64,000 bases of DNA from the NCBI RefSeq assembly GCF_000368785.1, contig NZ_KB849689.1:116741-180740 (forward strand). The letters are read 5' to 3'. Positions 29,795 through 37,996 of the stretch are shown piece after piece. The DNA is from Acinetobacter towneri DSM 14962 = CIP 107472 (GTDB lineage: Bacteria; Pseudomonadota; Gammaproteobacteria; Pseudomonadales; Moraxellaceae). The notes beneath the pieces were generated by a model, which was not told where the DNA came from, did not search any database, and was given only the letters and a program-made list of their open reading frames with translations. The stretch's first letter is position 1. Every line of letters starts with the position of its first letter. A program made the position numbers and the translations under genes.

Positions 29795-29831
29795 AAGAAC
29801 TGAGTCGGCTAACAACTCAGTTCTTTTTTTA
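29795..29831 (+). terminator. Intrinsic terminator downstream of ahpF
   Basis: AAGAACTGAGT-cggctaaca-ACTCAGTTCTTTTTTT: 11-bp stem followed by a T-run. It shares the core CTGAGT/ACTCAG with the hairpin 60 bases upstream. Confidence 0.88.
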
Positions 29832-29876
29832 TTTTTAACATCCAGTTTGATTTACAGCAGTTAGATTCATTTCAGT

Positions 29877-30146
29877 CTAATTAGCCTTATTATTTTGTCC
29901 AAATAAATTCAACTGATTAAACTTTTCCTGTAGCTGCTCTTTGGTTTCGACATGCTCAGGATGCGGAATAATACATTCAATTGGGCAGACTGAAACGCAG
30001 GTTTGATAGTCATAAAACCCCACACATTCTGTGCAACGCGCCACATCAATTTCATATACCTTCTCGCCCTCATAAATTGCTTCATTCGGGCATTCGGGTA
30101 AGCACATATCGCAATTGATGCATTGGTCGGTAATCAGGAGTGCCAT
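29877..30146 (-). CDS. yfhL: YfhL-type 2[4Fe-4S] ferredoxin
   Basis: The 89-residue protein has two cysteine clusters, CINCDMCLPECP and CTECVGFYDYQTCVSVCP, with the longer spacing in the second that marks the YfhL/Alvin ferredoxin group. These carry electrons at low potential. It lies 27 bases downstream of trhP on the same strand, which suggests that it serves that enzyme. Confidence 0.92.
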   Translation of the reverse strand: MALLITDQCINCDMCLPECPNEAIYEGEKVYEIDVARCTECVGFYDYQTCVSVCPIECIIPHPEHVETKEQLQEKFNQLNLFGQNNKAN

Positions 30147-30173
30147 CGCAATACTCGCTTAGTTTATTGCCAC

Positions 30174-31556
30174 TTAGTTGGCTTGATAAGCCAACGATGA
30201 GGCAGAAATATCTGCAGTCGAATTTGGTAAGTTGCGAATCAGCAGGGCATAACGCATATCGACATCTGCAGGTATAGGGATTTCTACAATATGCCCTGAA
30301 CCTTTGGCATCTTCAATCAGATTGCCTTTTTTATCTTTAATTTCAGTTAAAGTGAAATAGATATTGCCTTGTGGCGTCATCAATTCTAGAGAATCGCCCA
30401 CTACAAAACGGTTTTTTACATCAATTTTAATGTAGTCACCATTACGTTCTAAGACTTCACCACAAAATTGCTGATGATCAAAACTTGATGAACCTGTTTC
30501 GTAGTTTTGGTATTCGCTGTGCACATGACGACGCAAGAAACCTTCGGTATAACCACGGTTAGCTAGGCCTTCTAATTGAGTCATTAATGCAGGGTCAAAT
30601 GGTTTGCCTGCAAGTGCATCATCAATGGCTTTACGGTAAATTTGTGCAGTACGTGCGCAGTAGAAATAAGATTTGGTGCGACCTTCAATTTTTAGTGAAT
30701 GGATGCCCATTTTAGTTAAACGGTCAACGTGCTGCACTGCACGTAAATCTTTAGAATTCATAAAGTAAGTGCCGTGTTCATCTTCTTCGGCAGCAAACAT
30801 ATCTTCGTCATTACGTTGTAATAACACAGGCTCGTTAAATTGATGCTGTGCCTGCATGTGTTGTTCATCTGCATCGGCAGTTTCAGAAAGATTTTTGACA
30901 GGAATTACGTCACCTGTTTCATCTTCTTTTGCATCGTGAATTTTATATTCCCAACGGCAGGCATTGGTACATGCGCCTTGGTTGGCATCACGTTTATTCA
31001 TATAGCCTGAAAGCATGCAACGACCTGAATAGGCCATGCACAGCGCACCATGCACAAATACTTCAATTTCCATGCCAGGCACGTTGTTTTTAATTTCTTC
31101 AATTTCATCAATCGACAATTCACGCGAAAGAATGACACGGGTTAAACCCATATTTTGCCAGAATTTCACCGTTGCCCAGTTCACCGCATTGGCTTGTACC
31201 GATAAATGTACAGGCATGTCGGGGAAATTTTCACGCACCATCATAATCAGACCTGGGTCAGACATGATCAGCGCATCGGGTTGCATGGCAACCACAGGTT
31301 CTAGGTCACGAATAAAGTTTTTGAGTTTGCTGTTATGCGGTTGGATGTTCACCACCACATAAAACTTTTTGCCTAATTTATGTGCTTCTTGAATACCAAT
31401 TGCTAAGTTTTCATGATCAAATTCGTTATTACGCACGCGCAAACTGTAACGCGGCTGACCTGCATAGACTGCATCTGCACCATAAGCAAAGGCATAGCGC
31501 ATGTTTTTTAAAGAACCAGCAGGAGAGAGAAGTTCGGTGACGTGGGAAATGGTCAT
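30174..31556 (-). CDS. trhP: TrhP (YegQ), peptidase-U32-family tRNA hydroxylation protein
   Basis: TrhP is needed for 5-hydroxyuridine at the tRNA wobble position, in a prephenate-dependent pathway. The 460-residue protein contains ELLSPAGSLKNMRYAFAYGA at the N-terminus and the U32 signature EVFVHGALCMAYSGRCMLS with the cluster-binding cysteines (further CTNACRWEY). The length matches YegQ (453) apart from an internal segment around residue 220-250. An ATG at 31562 gives two more residues. It is co-directional with the ferredoxin gene just downstream. Confidence 0.92.
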   Translation of the reverse strand: MTISHVTELLSPAGSLKNMRYAFAYGADAVYAGQPRYSLRVRNNEFDHENLAIGIQEAHKLGKKFYVVVNIQPHNSKLKNFIRDLEPVVAMQPDALIMSDPGLIMMVRENFPDMPVHLSVQANAVNWATVKFWQNMGLTRVILSRELSIDEIEEIKNNVPGMEIEVFVHGALCMAYSGRCMLSGYMNKRDANQGACTNACRWEYKIHDAKEDETGDVIPVKNLSETADADEQHMQAQHQFNEPVLLQRNDEDMFAAEEDEHGTYFMNSKDLRAVQHVDRLTKMGIHSLKIEGRTKSYFYCARTAQIYRKAIDDALAGKPFDPALMTQLEGLANRGYTEGFLRRHVHSEYQNYETGSSSFDHQQFCGEVLERNGDYIKIDVKNRFVVGDSLELMTPQGNIYFTLTEIKDKKGNLIEDAKGSGHIVEIPIPADVDMRYALLIRNLPNSTADISASSLAYQAN

Positions 31557-31780
31557 GATCAAAAAGCAATAGCAGAAATATGGCTTTATTGTATGAATCT
31601 AAATTTAGGATTCAACCTAGTAAATAGCTCGGGATTCAGAAGAAAACTTATGCTGAAACGCTGGGGCTAATCTTGATATAGAAAGTTCCTCATCCTGAGC
31701 TATACAAAACGCACGAGAAGGGACTTTCAACACCAATTTGACAGATTGCTTATAATCAATTTCTGATGGATGAAAGCGTG

Positions 31781-32209
31781 TTAACGTACACGTTGCCCAT
31801 GTTTATCAATCACCACTTCACCATCTTCTTTGCTGAAGCTTTTTAATTGTGGTTGAGTGAGCAAGTCTAAGACCAGTTCAGAAGGGCGGCACAGTTTCAC
31901 ACCTAACTCGGTCACGACAAATGGACGATTAATTAAAATCGGATGCTCGACCATCAATGCAATTAATTCCGCATCGCTGTGTGAGCTACCTTCAAGTTGC
32001 AACTGTTCGTATGGTTCTACATTTTTGCGGATTGCATCGCGCACGCTTAAACCTGCTTGTTGAATCATGCTAGTAAGTTCAGCTTGTGTAGGTGGGGTTT
32101 TTAAATATTCAATAATTTCAGGTTCTTGTCCTGTATTACGAATTAATTCTAAAGTATTGCGTGACGTTCCACAGGCAGGGTTATGAAAAATTTTGATGGT
32201 GTTGCTCAT
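31781..32209 (-). CDS. arsC: Arsenate reductase ArsC (glutaredoxin-dependent)
   Basis: ArsC reduces arsenate to arsenite. The 142-residue protein has the catalytic cysteine in FHNPACGTSRNT (Cys13) and the arginines of the active site in INRPFVV and KLCRPSE, as in plasmid R773 ArsC. It is transcribed divergently from arsR-acr3-arsH. Unusually, arsC is not inside the operon, so the two transcripts share the 98-base spacer. Confidence 0.93.
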   Translation of the reverse strand: MSNTIKIFHNPACGTSRNTLELIRNTGQEPEIIEYLKTPPTQAELTSMIQQAGLSVRDAIRKNVEPYEQLQLEGSSHSDAELIALMVEHPILINRPFVVTELGVKLCRPSELVLDLLTQPQLKSFSKEDGEVVIDKHGQRVR

Positions 32210-32265
32210 GCGTAGTGACTCGTTTTAGGTCGATAAAATTTCAATATTGCATTTATATATGGATA

Positions 32266-32279
32266 TGCGTATATTCGCA
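32266..32279. promoter_or_regulatory. Candidate ArsR operator between arsC and arsR
   Basis: TGCGTATATTCGCA is an imperfect dyad (TGCG...CGCA) inside an AT-rich segment with repeated ATAT steps, in the divergent promoter region. It is a reasonable ArsR-binding site but unproven. Confidence 0.4.
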
Positions 32280-32307
32280 ATAGTTAATATTGAAGTGCAG
32301 ATAAAAA

Positions 32308-32625
32308 ATGAATCAAACTGATTTTTTTAAATGTTTGTCAGACCCAACCCGACTGGACATTCTGAAATTGGTGATGGCTCAACACAATATTTGTGTATGC
32401 GAATTGACAGAACAATTGCAGTTAAATCAACCGAAAATATCACGTCATTTGGCGTTGTTACGGAATTTATCTATTTTGCTAGATCAACGTCAGGGGCAGT
32501 GGGTGTATTACCGTTTGAACCCAGATTTACCCGAATGGGCGTTTGCTGTTTTAAATATTATCGCGCAGCAAGATGTCAGCCCGATGACGCACATCAACCC
32601 TACAATTGCAACACATTGCGAGTAA
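32308..32625 (+). CDS. arsR: ArsR arsenic-responsive repressor
   Basis: The 105-residue winged-helix protein carries the metal-binding motif [20 protein letters not shown], where the Cys pair at the start of the recognition region binds As(III). Loss of DNA binding on arsenite would release arsC and the acr3 operon. acr3 follows 4 bases later. Confidence 0.93.
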   Translation: MNQTDFFKCLSDPTRLDILKLVMAQHNICVCELTEQLQLNQPKISRHLALLRNLSILLDQRQGQWVYYRLNPDLPEWAFAVLNIIAQQDVSPMTHINPTIATHCE

Positions 32626-32629
32626 GCAC

Positions 32630-33688
32630 ATGGCACAGTCCAAACTTTCTTTTTTAGATCGTAATCTGACCTTATGGATTTTTATTGCCATGGGGCTAGG
32701 TGTTGCGATTGGCGTGGTATTTCCTGCAGTATCGGCAAGCTTAGATCAAATGAGTGTGGGAACAGTCAATCTTCCCATTGCGATTGGTTTGATTTTGATG
32801 ATGTATCCACCATTGGCAAAAGTCGATTACGCAGCTTTGCCAGAAGTGTTTAAAGACCGCCGAACCTTGTTGTTGTCTTTGGTACAAAACTGGTTGATTG
32901 CTCCGTGTTTGATGTTCGCTTTGGCGATTATTTTCTTGCAAAACTATCCTGAATATATGACAGGTTTGATTTTAATTGGTCTGGCACGCTGTATCGCGAT
33001 GGTCTTGGTCTGGAACAACTTGGCTTGTGGTGATAACCAATACGTGGCTGCATTAGTTGCGTTTAACAGTATTTTTCAGATTGTATTCTTTAGTACTTAT
33101 GCATGGCTGTTTCTGAGTTTCTTGCCGCCGTATTTTGGCGTGGCAGGACAAGTGATTGATGTTGGTTTTTGGACAATCACCCAAGCTGTTTTAATCTATT
33201 TGGGTATTCCTTTTTTGATGGGCTTTTTAACACGCTTGATTTTAGTGAAAAGCAAAGGCTTAGATTGGTATCAAACGTCTTTTTTACCCAAAATTAGCCC
33301 ATTTAGTCTGTTGGCATTGCTATTTACCATTGTGGCGATGTTCGCACTAAAAGGCGCAGAAGTACTGAGCTTGCCGATGGATGTTTTACGCATTTCCATT
33401 CCATTGATTATTTACTTCGTTGCCATGTTCTTTATTAGCTTCTTTATGAGCAAATGGATGGGCAATGATTATCCACGGACGACCGCCATTTCCTTTACCG
33501 CAGCAGGGAATAATTTTGAATTAGCACTTGCTGTTGCCATTGCAACGTTTGGCTTGGCTTCTCCCGTTGCATTTACCACGATTATTGGCCCTTTGGTTGA
33601 AGTGCCTGTGTTGATTGCTTTGGTGAGTGTGTCTTTATGGCTGCGTAAAAAGTTTTATCAAAATGAGTCGATTGTCAGTTCAAAGTAA
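32630..33688 (+). CDS. acr3: Arsenite efflux permease Acr3
   Basis: The 352-residue protein has ten hydrophobic helices and the conserved [18 protein letters not shown] motif, whose Cys is essential in Acr3 permeases. [15 protein letters not shown] near the C-terminus is also typical. It exports arsenite at the inner membrane. It starts 4 bases after arsR, so translation is probably coupled. Confidence 0.93.
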   Translation: MAQSKLSFLDRNLTLWIFIAMGLGVAIGVVFPAVSASLDQMSVGTVNLPIAIGLILMMYPPLAKVDYAALPEVFKDRRTLLLSLVQNWLIAPCLMFALAIIFLQNYPEYMTGLILIGLARCIAMVLVWNNLACGDNQYVAALVAFNSIFQIVFFSTYAWLFLSFLPPYFGVAGQVIDVGFWTITQAVLIYLGIPFLMGFLTRLILVKSKGLDWYQTSFLPKISPFSLLALLFTIVAMFALKGAEVLSLPMDVLRISIPLIIYFVAMFFISFFMSKWMGNDYPRTTAISFTAAGNNFELALAVAIATFGLASPVAFTTIIGPLVEVPVLIALVSVSLWLRKKFYQNESIVSSK

Positions 33689-33719
33689 TTTTCTTCATTT
33701 TGAGGTTTAAGATAAAAAC

Positions 33720-33741
33720 ATGGGCATGCGTTGCCCATTTT
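33720..33741 (+). terminator. Weak hairpin between acr3 and arsH
   Basis: ATGGGCA-tgcgt-TGCCCATTTT. The short T-tract suggests partial termination or attenuation before arsH. Confidence 0.4.
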
Positions 33742-33760
33742 AGTTTTAAGAGTATGCAGC

Positions 33761-34465
33761 ATGGTATTACCCAATATTGATTTAGATTTATTGCCTACAC
33801 CAAGTTTTGAACAGGTGCAGGCAAAGCCGTTGAACCATCCGCCACGTATTTTATTGATGTACGGTTCAAACCGTGAGCGTTCTTATAGTCGTTTGGCGGT
33901 ACAGGAAGCGGGCAGAATTTTGGAGCACTTTGGCGCTGAGGTAAAAATTTTCCATCCCAAAGGTTTGCCTTTACCTGAAGATGGCGATGCTTCACATCCC
34001 AAAGTTCAAGAGCTGCATGAATTGTTGGCGTGGGCAGAAGGTATGGTTTGGTGTAGCCCAGAACGTCATGGTTCAATGAGTTCGATTTTCAAAGCACAAA
34101 TTGACTGGATTCCGCTTGCCGCGGGCGCAATTCGTGCCACACAAGGTAAAACGCTTGCTTTAATGCAAGTGTGTGGCGGGTCGCAGTCATTTAACAGCGT
34201 CAATCAATTGCGTATTTTAGGACGTTGGATGCGGATGATCACCATTCCCAATCAGTCTTCTATTCCTAAAGCCTTTTTAGAGTTTGAGGAAGATGGCCGC
34301 ATGAAAGCGTCTAGCTATTACGACCGTATTGTCGATGTGATGGAAGAGTTATATAAATTTACTTTGCTGACTCGCGGGCAAGCAGCATATTTGGTAGATC
34401 GTTATTCTGAACGTGTGGAAACTGCCGAGCAGCTATCGAAGCGTGTTAATCAGAAGTGTTTATAA
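33761..34465 (+). CDS. arsH: ArsH, NADPH-dependent FMN reductase / organoarsenical oxidase
   Basis: The 234-residue flavodoxin-like protein carries the phosphate-binding loop [15 protein letters not shown] and the [18 protein letters not shown] motif of ArsH. ArsH oxidises trivalent methylated arsenicals. The ATG at 33761 is chosen because upstream residues do not match the family. It closes the ars operon. Confidence 0.92.
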   Translation: MVLPNIDLDLLPTPSFEQVQAKPLNHPPRILLMYGSNRERSYSRLAVQEAGRILEHFGAEVKIFHPKGLPLPEDGDASHPKVQELHELLAWAEGMVWCSPERHGSMSSIFKAQIDWIPLAAGAIRATQGKTLALMQVCGGSQSFNSVNQLRILGRWMRMITIPNQSSIPKAFLEFEEDGRMKASSYYDRIVDVMEELYKFTLLTRGQAAYLVDRYSERVETAEQLSKRVNQKCL

Positions 34466-34514
34466 TCCAATTTTAGATACGTAAATACTGCATTACAAAA
34501 GGCTTAGAGAGCGA

Positions 34515-34916
34515 TTATTCGGCTTCAAGTCGCTTTAAAATCTGACAATCATCAATGGTTGTTTGCGTGGTGCAGGCTTGTCTAAGTTGCTGAAGTTGTA
34601 GCTGAAAATGCTGCAACTCGGCAATTTTATCTTCTACATGCCTTAAATGTTCATCAATCAATTCATTCACAGCGCAGCAGTTTTGTTTCGGCTGTTTTTC
34701 TAATTCAATTAAGGCTTCAATTTCTTTTAAGTTCATATCTAAAGCACGGCAACGCTTAATAAAAATCAAACGCTTGAGTGCCTCATCGTTGTAATAGCGA
34801 TAATTATTTTCGGCACGAAAGCTTGGGGTGAGTAAGTGTTTCTTTTCATAAAAACGAATTGTATCTGTGCTGACTCCAACTTTTTTAGCTAATTCATGAA
34901 TTAAATATTGTGCCAT
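34515..34916 (-). CDS. MerR-family Cd(II)/Pb(II)-type regulator
   Basis: The 133-residue protein begins with a MerR helix-turn-helix (IHELAKKVGVSTDTIRFYEK) followed by the dimerisation helix. Cysteines at 80-81, 115 and 124 fit the pattern of CadR/PbrR metal sensors. It is divergent from the CDF-type gene at 34992 and probably activates it by twisting the long-spacer promoter between them. Which metal it senses cannot be told; Zn or Cd are possible. Confidence 0.85.
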   Translation of the reverse strand: MAQYLIHELAKKVGVSTDTIRFYEKKHLLTPSFRAENNYRYYNDEALKRLIFIKRCRALDMNLKEIEALIELEKQPKQNCCAVNELIDEHLRHVEDKIAELQHFQLQLQQLRQACTTQTTIDDCQILKRLEAE

Positions 34917-34918
34917 AC

Positions 34919-34949
34919 TTGACCTTGGACTAAGTCTATAGTTTTAAAT
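34919..34949 (+). promoter_or_regulatory. MerR-type promoter of the CDF gene
   Basis: TTGACC (34919-34924), a 19-bp spacer and TTAAAT (34944-34949). The spacer holds the imperfect dyad TGGACT-a-AGTCTA. Overlong 19-20-bp spacers with a central dyad are the hallmark of MerR-controlled promoters. Confidence 0.6.
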
Positions 34950-34991
34950 GAGCATAATCGAAACAGTTTCATTTTGAAAGAAGGTGTGTCT

Positions 34992-35612
34992 ATGGCATGT
35001 ACGTGTAGTCATGAACCTGCGCCAATCAAACCGAATAGTAAATATAGAACCGCGTTATGGATTGCATTGGTGATCAATCTCAGCATGTTTTTTATCGAGT
35101 TGATAGGTGGTGCCTATGCCCATTCATCATCCCTATGGGCAGATTCACTGGATTTCTTTGGAGATGCTGTCAATTACGGGATTTCACTTGCGGTGTTAAG
35201 TGCAAGTTTGTATTGGCGTGCTACTGTGGCTTTGGTCAAAGGCATCACGATGGCCTTGTTTGGTGTGGTGGTGATGGGCAAGGTTATCTATGCCTATATA
35301 CAGGGTATTCCACCTGAAGCCATAACCATGGGTATTATTGGGATCATCGCCTTATTAGCCAATGTGGTTACTGCATTGATTTTATATGCATTTCGAGATG
35401 GTGATTCGAATATGAAATCGGTGTGGTTATGTAGCCGTAATGATGCGATTGGTAATTTCGCAGTTATTTTGGCGGCAGTGGGTGTATTTGGTACGGGTAG
35501 TTTGATTCCAGATCTTGTGGTAGCCGTGATTATGGCGAGTTTGGGCTTAACAGCGGGGTATCATGTGATTCAGCAAGCTTTGGCTGAACGAAGAATGAAT
35601 GTACCAGAATAA
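34992..35612 (+). CDS. Cation diffusion facilitator-type transporter (short form)
   Basis: The 206-residue protein has a Cys/His-rich N-terminus (MACTCSHEP) and about six helices, with metal-site residues in WADSLDFFGDAVNYG and SRNDAIGNFAVIL, the CDF signature positions. It is shorter than the usual 300 residues because it lacks the C-terminal cytoplasmic metal domain. It probably exports Zn, Cd or Co. It is divergent from its MerR regulator. The ATG at 34974 is in frame but the ATG at 34992 fits the family better. Confidence 0.8.
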   Translation: MACTCSHEPAPIKPNSKYRTALWIALVINLSMFFIELIGGAYAHSSSLWADSLDFFGDAVNYGISLAVLSASLYWRATVALVKGITMALFGVVVMGKVIYAYIQGIPPEAITMGIIGIIALLANVVTALILYAFRDGDSNMKSVWLCSRNDAIGNFAVILAAVGVFGTGSLIPDLVVAVIMASLGLTAGYHVIQQALAERRMNVPE

Positions 35613-35624
35613 AGAATAAACGTA

Positions 35625-35676
35625 AAAAGCACTCCATCTGATTTGAGTGATTTAGATGGAGTGCTTTTAATTTTTT
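35625..35676 (+). terminator. Intrinsic terminator of the CDF gene
   Basis: AAAAGCACTCCATCT pairs with AGATGGAGTGCTTTT over 15 bases and is followed by a T-rich run. Confidence 0.88.
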
Positions 35677-35838
35677 GTAGTCGCAATAATTTTAAAATTT
35701 GAAGTAAAAATAACGATAAGTTATTCCAAATTGCTATTTACAAAAAATAATATATAACTAAAATTAAAAATAAATTGATGTATTTAAAAATAATTTACAC
35801 GATGAATAATATTTAATTTTTTTTAAATTGAGGGTTAA

Positions 35839-36093
35839 ATGAAACTAATTAAATTATTTTCTATAGCAAGCCTGATTGCTTTGGCTGGCTGTAGTTCTAA
35901 AGTAGTGACTTATGATACTGCAGGGCAAGTGATTGGTTCATGTGTCGCTACACAGGGCTTTATTTTGGGGGCTAAAGCTGTGTGTTATGGTGGTGCCAAC
36001 ATACAAGGCATTAACTATTCTAAAGTAGATGAGCGCACGGGTTTATTGCCAACCATACCAAATAATTCGCAGATTTCACTGCAACAAGACTAA
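35839..36093 (+). CDS. Small lipoprotein A of a tandem pair (84 residues)
   Basis: The protein has a lipoprotein signal ending ALAGC (Cys18) followed by SSKVVTYDTAGQVIGSC, a short structured core with two further cysteines, and a polar tail. It is probably anchored in the outer membrane. Family and function are not recognised. It lies 20 bases ahead of a shorter paralogue, so the pair looks like a local duplication. The long AT-rich region upstream (35677-35838) probably holds its promoter. Confidence 0.75.
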   Translation: MKLIKLFSIASLIALAGCSSKVVTYDTAGQVIGSCVATQGFILGAKAVCYGGANIQGINYSKVDERTGLLPTIPNNSQISLQQD

Positions 36094-36113
36094 TTTTTTA
36101 GAGGGGTAATACA

Positions 36114-36299
36114 ATGAAAATTTCTAGTTTAATCGCATTAACAGCGGCTATTTTGATGACAGGTTGTGCTTCAAAAGTGACAACTTATGATTCGAGTGGT
36201 CGTATGATTGGTTCATGTCAGGCAGAGCGTGGGTTTGTAATTGGTGGTGGTGCACACTGTGAAGGACGTGCTAACCAAGAAGGTCGCAGTGTACGTTAA
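36114..36299 (+). CDS. Small lipoprotein B of a tandem pair (61 residues)
   Basis: The lipoprotein signal ends LMTGC (Cys18), followed by ASKVTTYDSSGRMIGSC and GFVIGGGAHCEG. It shares the core S-K-V-x-T-Y-D-x-x-G-x-x-I-G-S-C with the upstream lipoprotein A and keeps the later cysteine, but it lacks the C-terminal extension. An AGAGGGG ribosome site precedes the ATG. Both genes end at a common terminator. Confidence 0.75.
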   Translation: MKISSLIALTAAILMTGCASKVTTYDSSGRMIGSCQAERGFVIGGGAHCEGRANQEGRSVR

Positions 36300-36315
36300 T
36301 TGATGCTAATGACAA

Positions 36316-36344
36316 AAAACCGAGCTATTTAGCTCGGTTTTTTT
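36316..36344 (+). terminator. Terminator of the lipoprotein pair (and of fpr on the other strand)
   Basis: AAAACCGAGCT-attt-AGCTCGGTTTTTTT, with A-rich DNA on the other side, so it could serve both convergent units. Confidence 0.88.
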
Positions 36345-36358
36345 AGATTCAACAGCTT

Positions 36359-37138
36359 TTATTTTTCAACGAAAGCACGTTCAATCACGTAATCGCCCAA
36401 TTCACCCATACGTGGTGATTCTTTTAAACCATGTTGGTCAAGTAATGCTGCAACATCTTTTAAGAATGCAGGGCTACCACATAACATGGCACGGTCAGTT
36501 TCAGGGTTAAAACGTGGTAAACCAATTTTTTCAAAGATTTCACCCGATTCAATTGCCGTGGTCACACGTCCTTGGTTTGGATATTCTTCACGTGTAACGG
36601 TTGGGTAATATACCAGTTTTTCACGAATACCAAGTTCTTGGAAAAACTCGTGATTTGGTAATTCATTTAGAATTAAATCTTGATAAGCCAATTCAGAAAT
36701 GAAACGTGTACCGTGAACCACAATCACTTTTTCAAAGCGTTCATAAGTTTCAGGGTCGCGGATGGTTGCCAAAAATGGAGCTAGACCTGTACCTGAAGAA
36801 AGTAAGTATAGGTTTTTACCAGGATTTAAATCATCCAGTACCAAAGTGCCTGTAGGTTTTTTAGAAACCAGCAATTCATCGCCCACTTTTACTTTTTGTA
36901 AAATAGACGTTAAAGGGCCATCAGGTACTTTAATTGAGAAGAATTCTAGCTCTTCTTCATAGTTAGCACTGGCAATCGAGTAAGCGCGCATTAAAGGCTT
37001 GCCATTTACTTCCAGACCAATCATCACAAATTGACCGTTTTTAAAACGTAGTGCGGTATCGCGAGTCGTTTTAAAACTGAATAAAGTGTCATTCCAGTGG
37101 TGTACGTGAGTAATCTTTTCGACGTTGAAAGCAGCCAT
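36359..37138 (-). CDS. fpr: Ferredoxin/flavodoxin-NADP reductase Fpr
   Basis: The 259-residue protein shows the FAD motif RAYSIASANYEEELEF, the NADP-binding segment YLLSSGTGLAPFLATIRD and the C-terminal MGELGDYVIERAFVEK of bacterial class II ferredoxin reductases. It exchanges electrons between NADPH and ferredoxin or flavodoxin. ATG 37138 begins at the conserved N-terminus; an upstream ATG at 37150 is less likely. Confidence 0.94.
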   Translation of the reverse strand: MAAFNVEKITHVHHWNDTLFSFKTTRDTALRFKNGQFVMIGLEVNGKPLMRAYSIASANYEEELEFFSIKVPDGPLTSILQKVKVGDELLVSKKPTGTLVLDDLNPGKNLYLLSSGTGLAPFLATIRDPETYERFEKVIVVHGTRFISELAYQDLILNELPNHEFFQELGIREKLVYYPTVTREEYPNQGRVTTAIESGEIFEKIGLPRFNPETDRAMLCGSPAFLKDVAALLDQHGLKESPRMGELGDYVIERAFVEK

Positions 37139-37240
37139 TAAAGGTCTCAATAAATTATCAAATTAGAACAGCTTGCTATTCTAATCTAAAATCATTCTCT
37201 ATAAACTGAATATATTTAATTGAGCTTATCAGAAAAAGTG

Positions 37241-37996
37241 ATGAAGACTGATCTAAAAATGCCAATAATCGGATTTATGCACTCTCCCTACCGAGAAAAA
37301 TTTGGTATTCCTCGTCAACCGAATCTGGTACAAGTCGAATCGTATATTGAAATGCAGGCGCCTTATAACGATGTGTTGGCATTTGAAGGGATCGAAGCGT
37401 TTAGTCACTTATGGTTAATCTGGCAATTTCACGACAATAAAAACCAAACCGATGCTCATCCAACCGTACAGAAACAGCAAAACCCCTGTTTTCGTGCACA
37501 AGTGCGTCCGCCACGTTTGGGTGGTAATCAAAAAATAGGTGTGTTTGCGACGCGCAGCATGTATCGACCTGCACCCATTGGTTTGTCTGTGGTGCAATTT
37601 AAACAGGTCAAAAAAGTGGGTAAGTCACTGCGAGTTTATGTGACAGGGGCAGATTTACTGCATGGCACGCCTATTTTGGATATTAAACCTTATATCCAAT
37701 ATTCAGATGCTGTGCCTGATGCACAAAGTGGTTATGCGCAAGATGAACCCATAAGAAAAACAGTGCTATGGATGGACACAGCAGAAGCGCAAAAAAATCA
37801 GTTACTCGGCTCAGGCGTATTGCAACCACAAATTGTGCAGGAATTGGAACAGGTCTTGTCTTTAGATCCACGACCTGCATATCAGGATGATGCTGAACGA
37901 ATTTACACCATGAATTTTGCAGATTTTGATGTCAGTTTCCGTGTTGATCAGCACGCAGTACATATCCTAAAAATTGTTTTAATCGCTGTCGATTAA
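37241..37996 (+). CDS. trmO: TrmO (TsaA), tRNA m6t6A37 methyltransferase
   Basis: TrmO methylates N6-threonylcarbamoyladenosine at position 37 of tRNA-Thr with SAM. The 251-residue protein begins with the beta-barrel fold IIGFMHSPYREKFGIPRQPN and has RPPRLGGNQKIGVFATRS and RPAPIGLSV, the SAM site. ATG 37241 is preferred over the TTG at 37220. The stop overlaps that of the convergent gene by four bases. Confidence 0.9.
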   Translation: MKTDLKMPIIGFMHSPYREKFGIPRQPNLVQVESYIEMQAPYNDVLAFEGIEAFSHLWLIWQFHDNKNQTDAHPTVQKQQNPCFRAQVRPPRLGGNQKIGVFATRSMYRPAPIGLSVVQFKQVKKVGKSLRVYVTGADLLHGTPILDIKPYIQYSDAVPDAQSGYAQDEPIRKTVLWMDTAEAQKNQLLGSGVLQPQIVQELEQVLSLDPRPAYQDDAERIYTMNFADFDVSFRVDQHAVHILKIVLIAVD

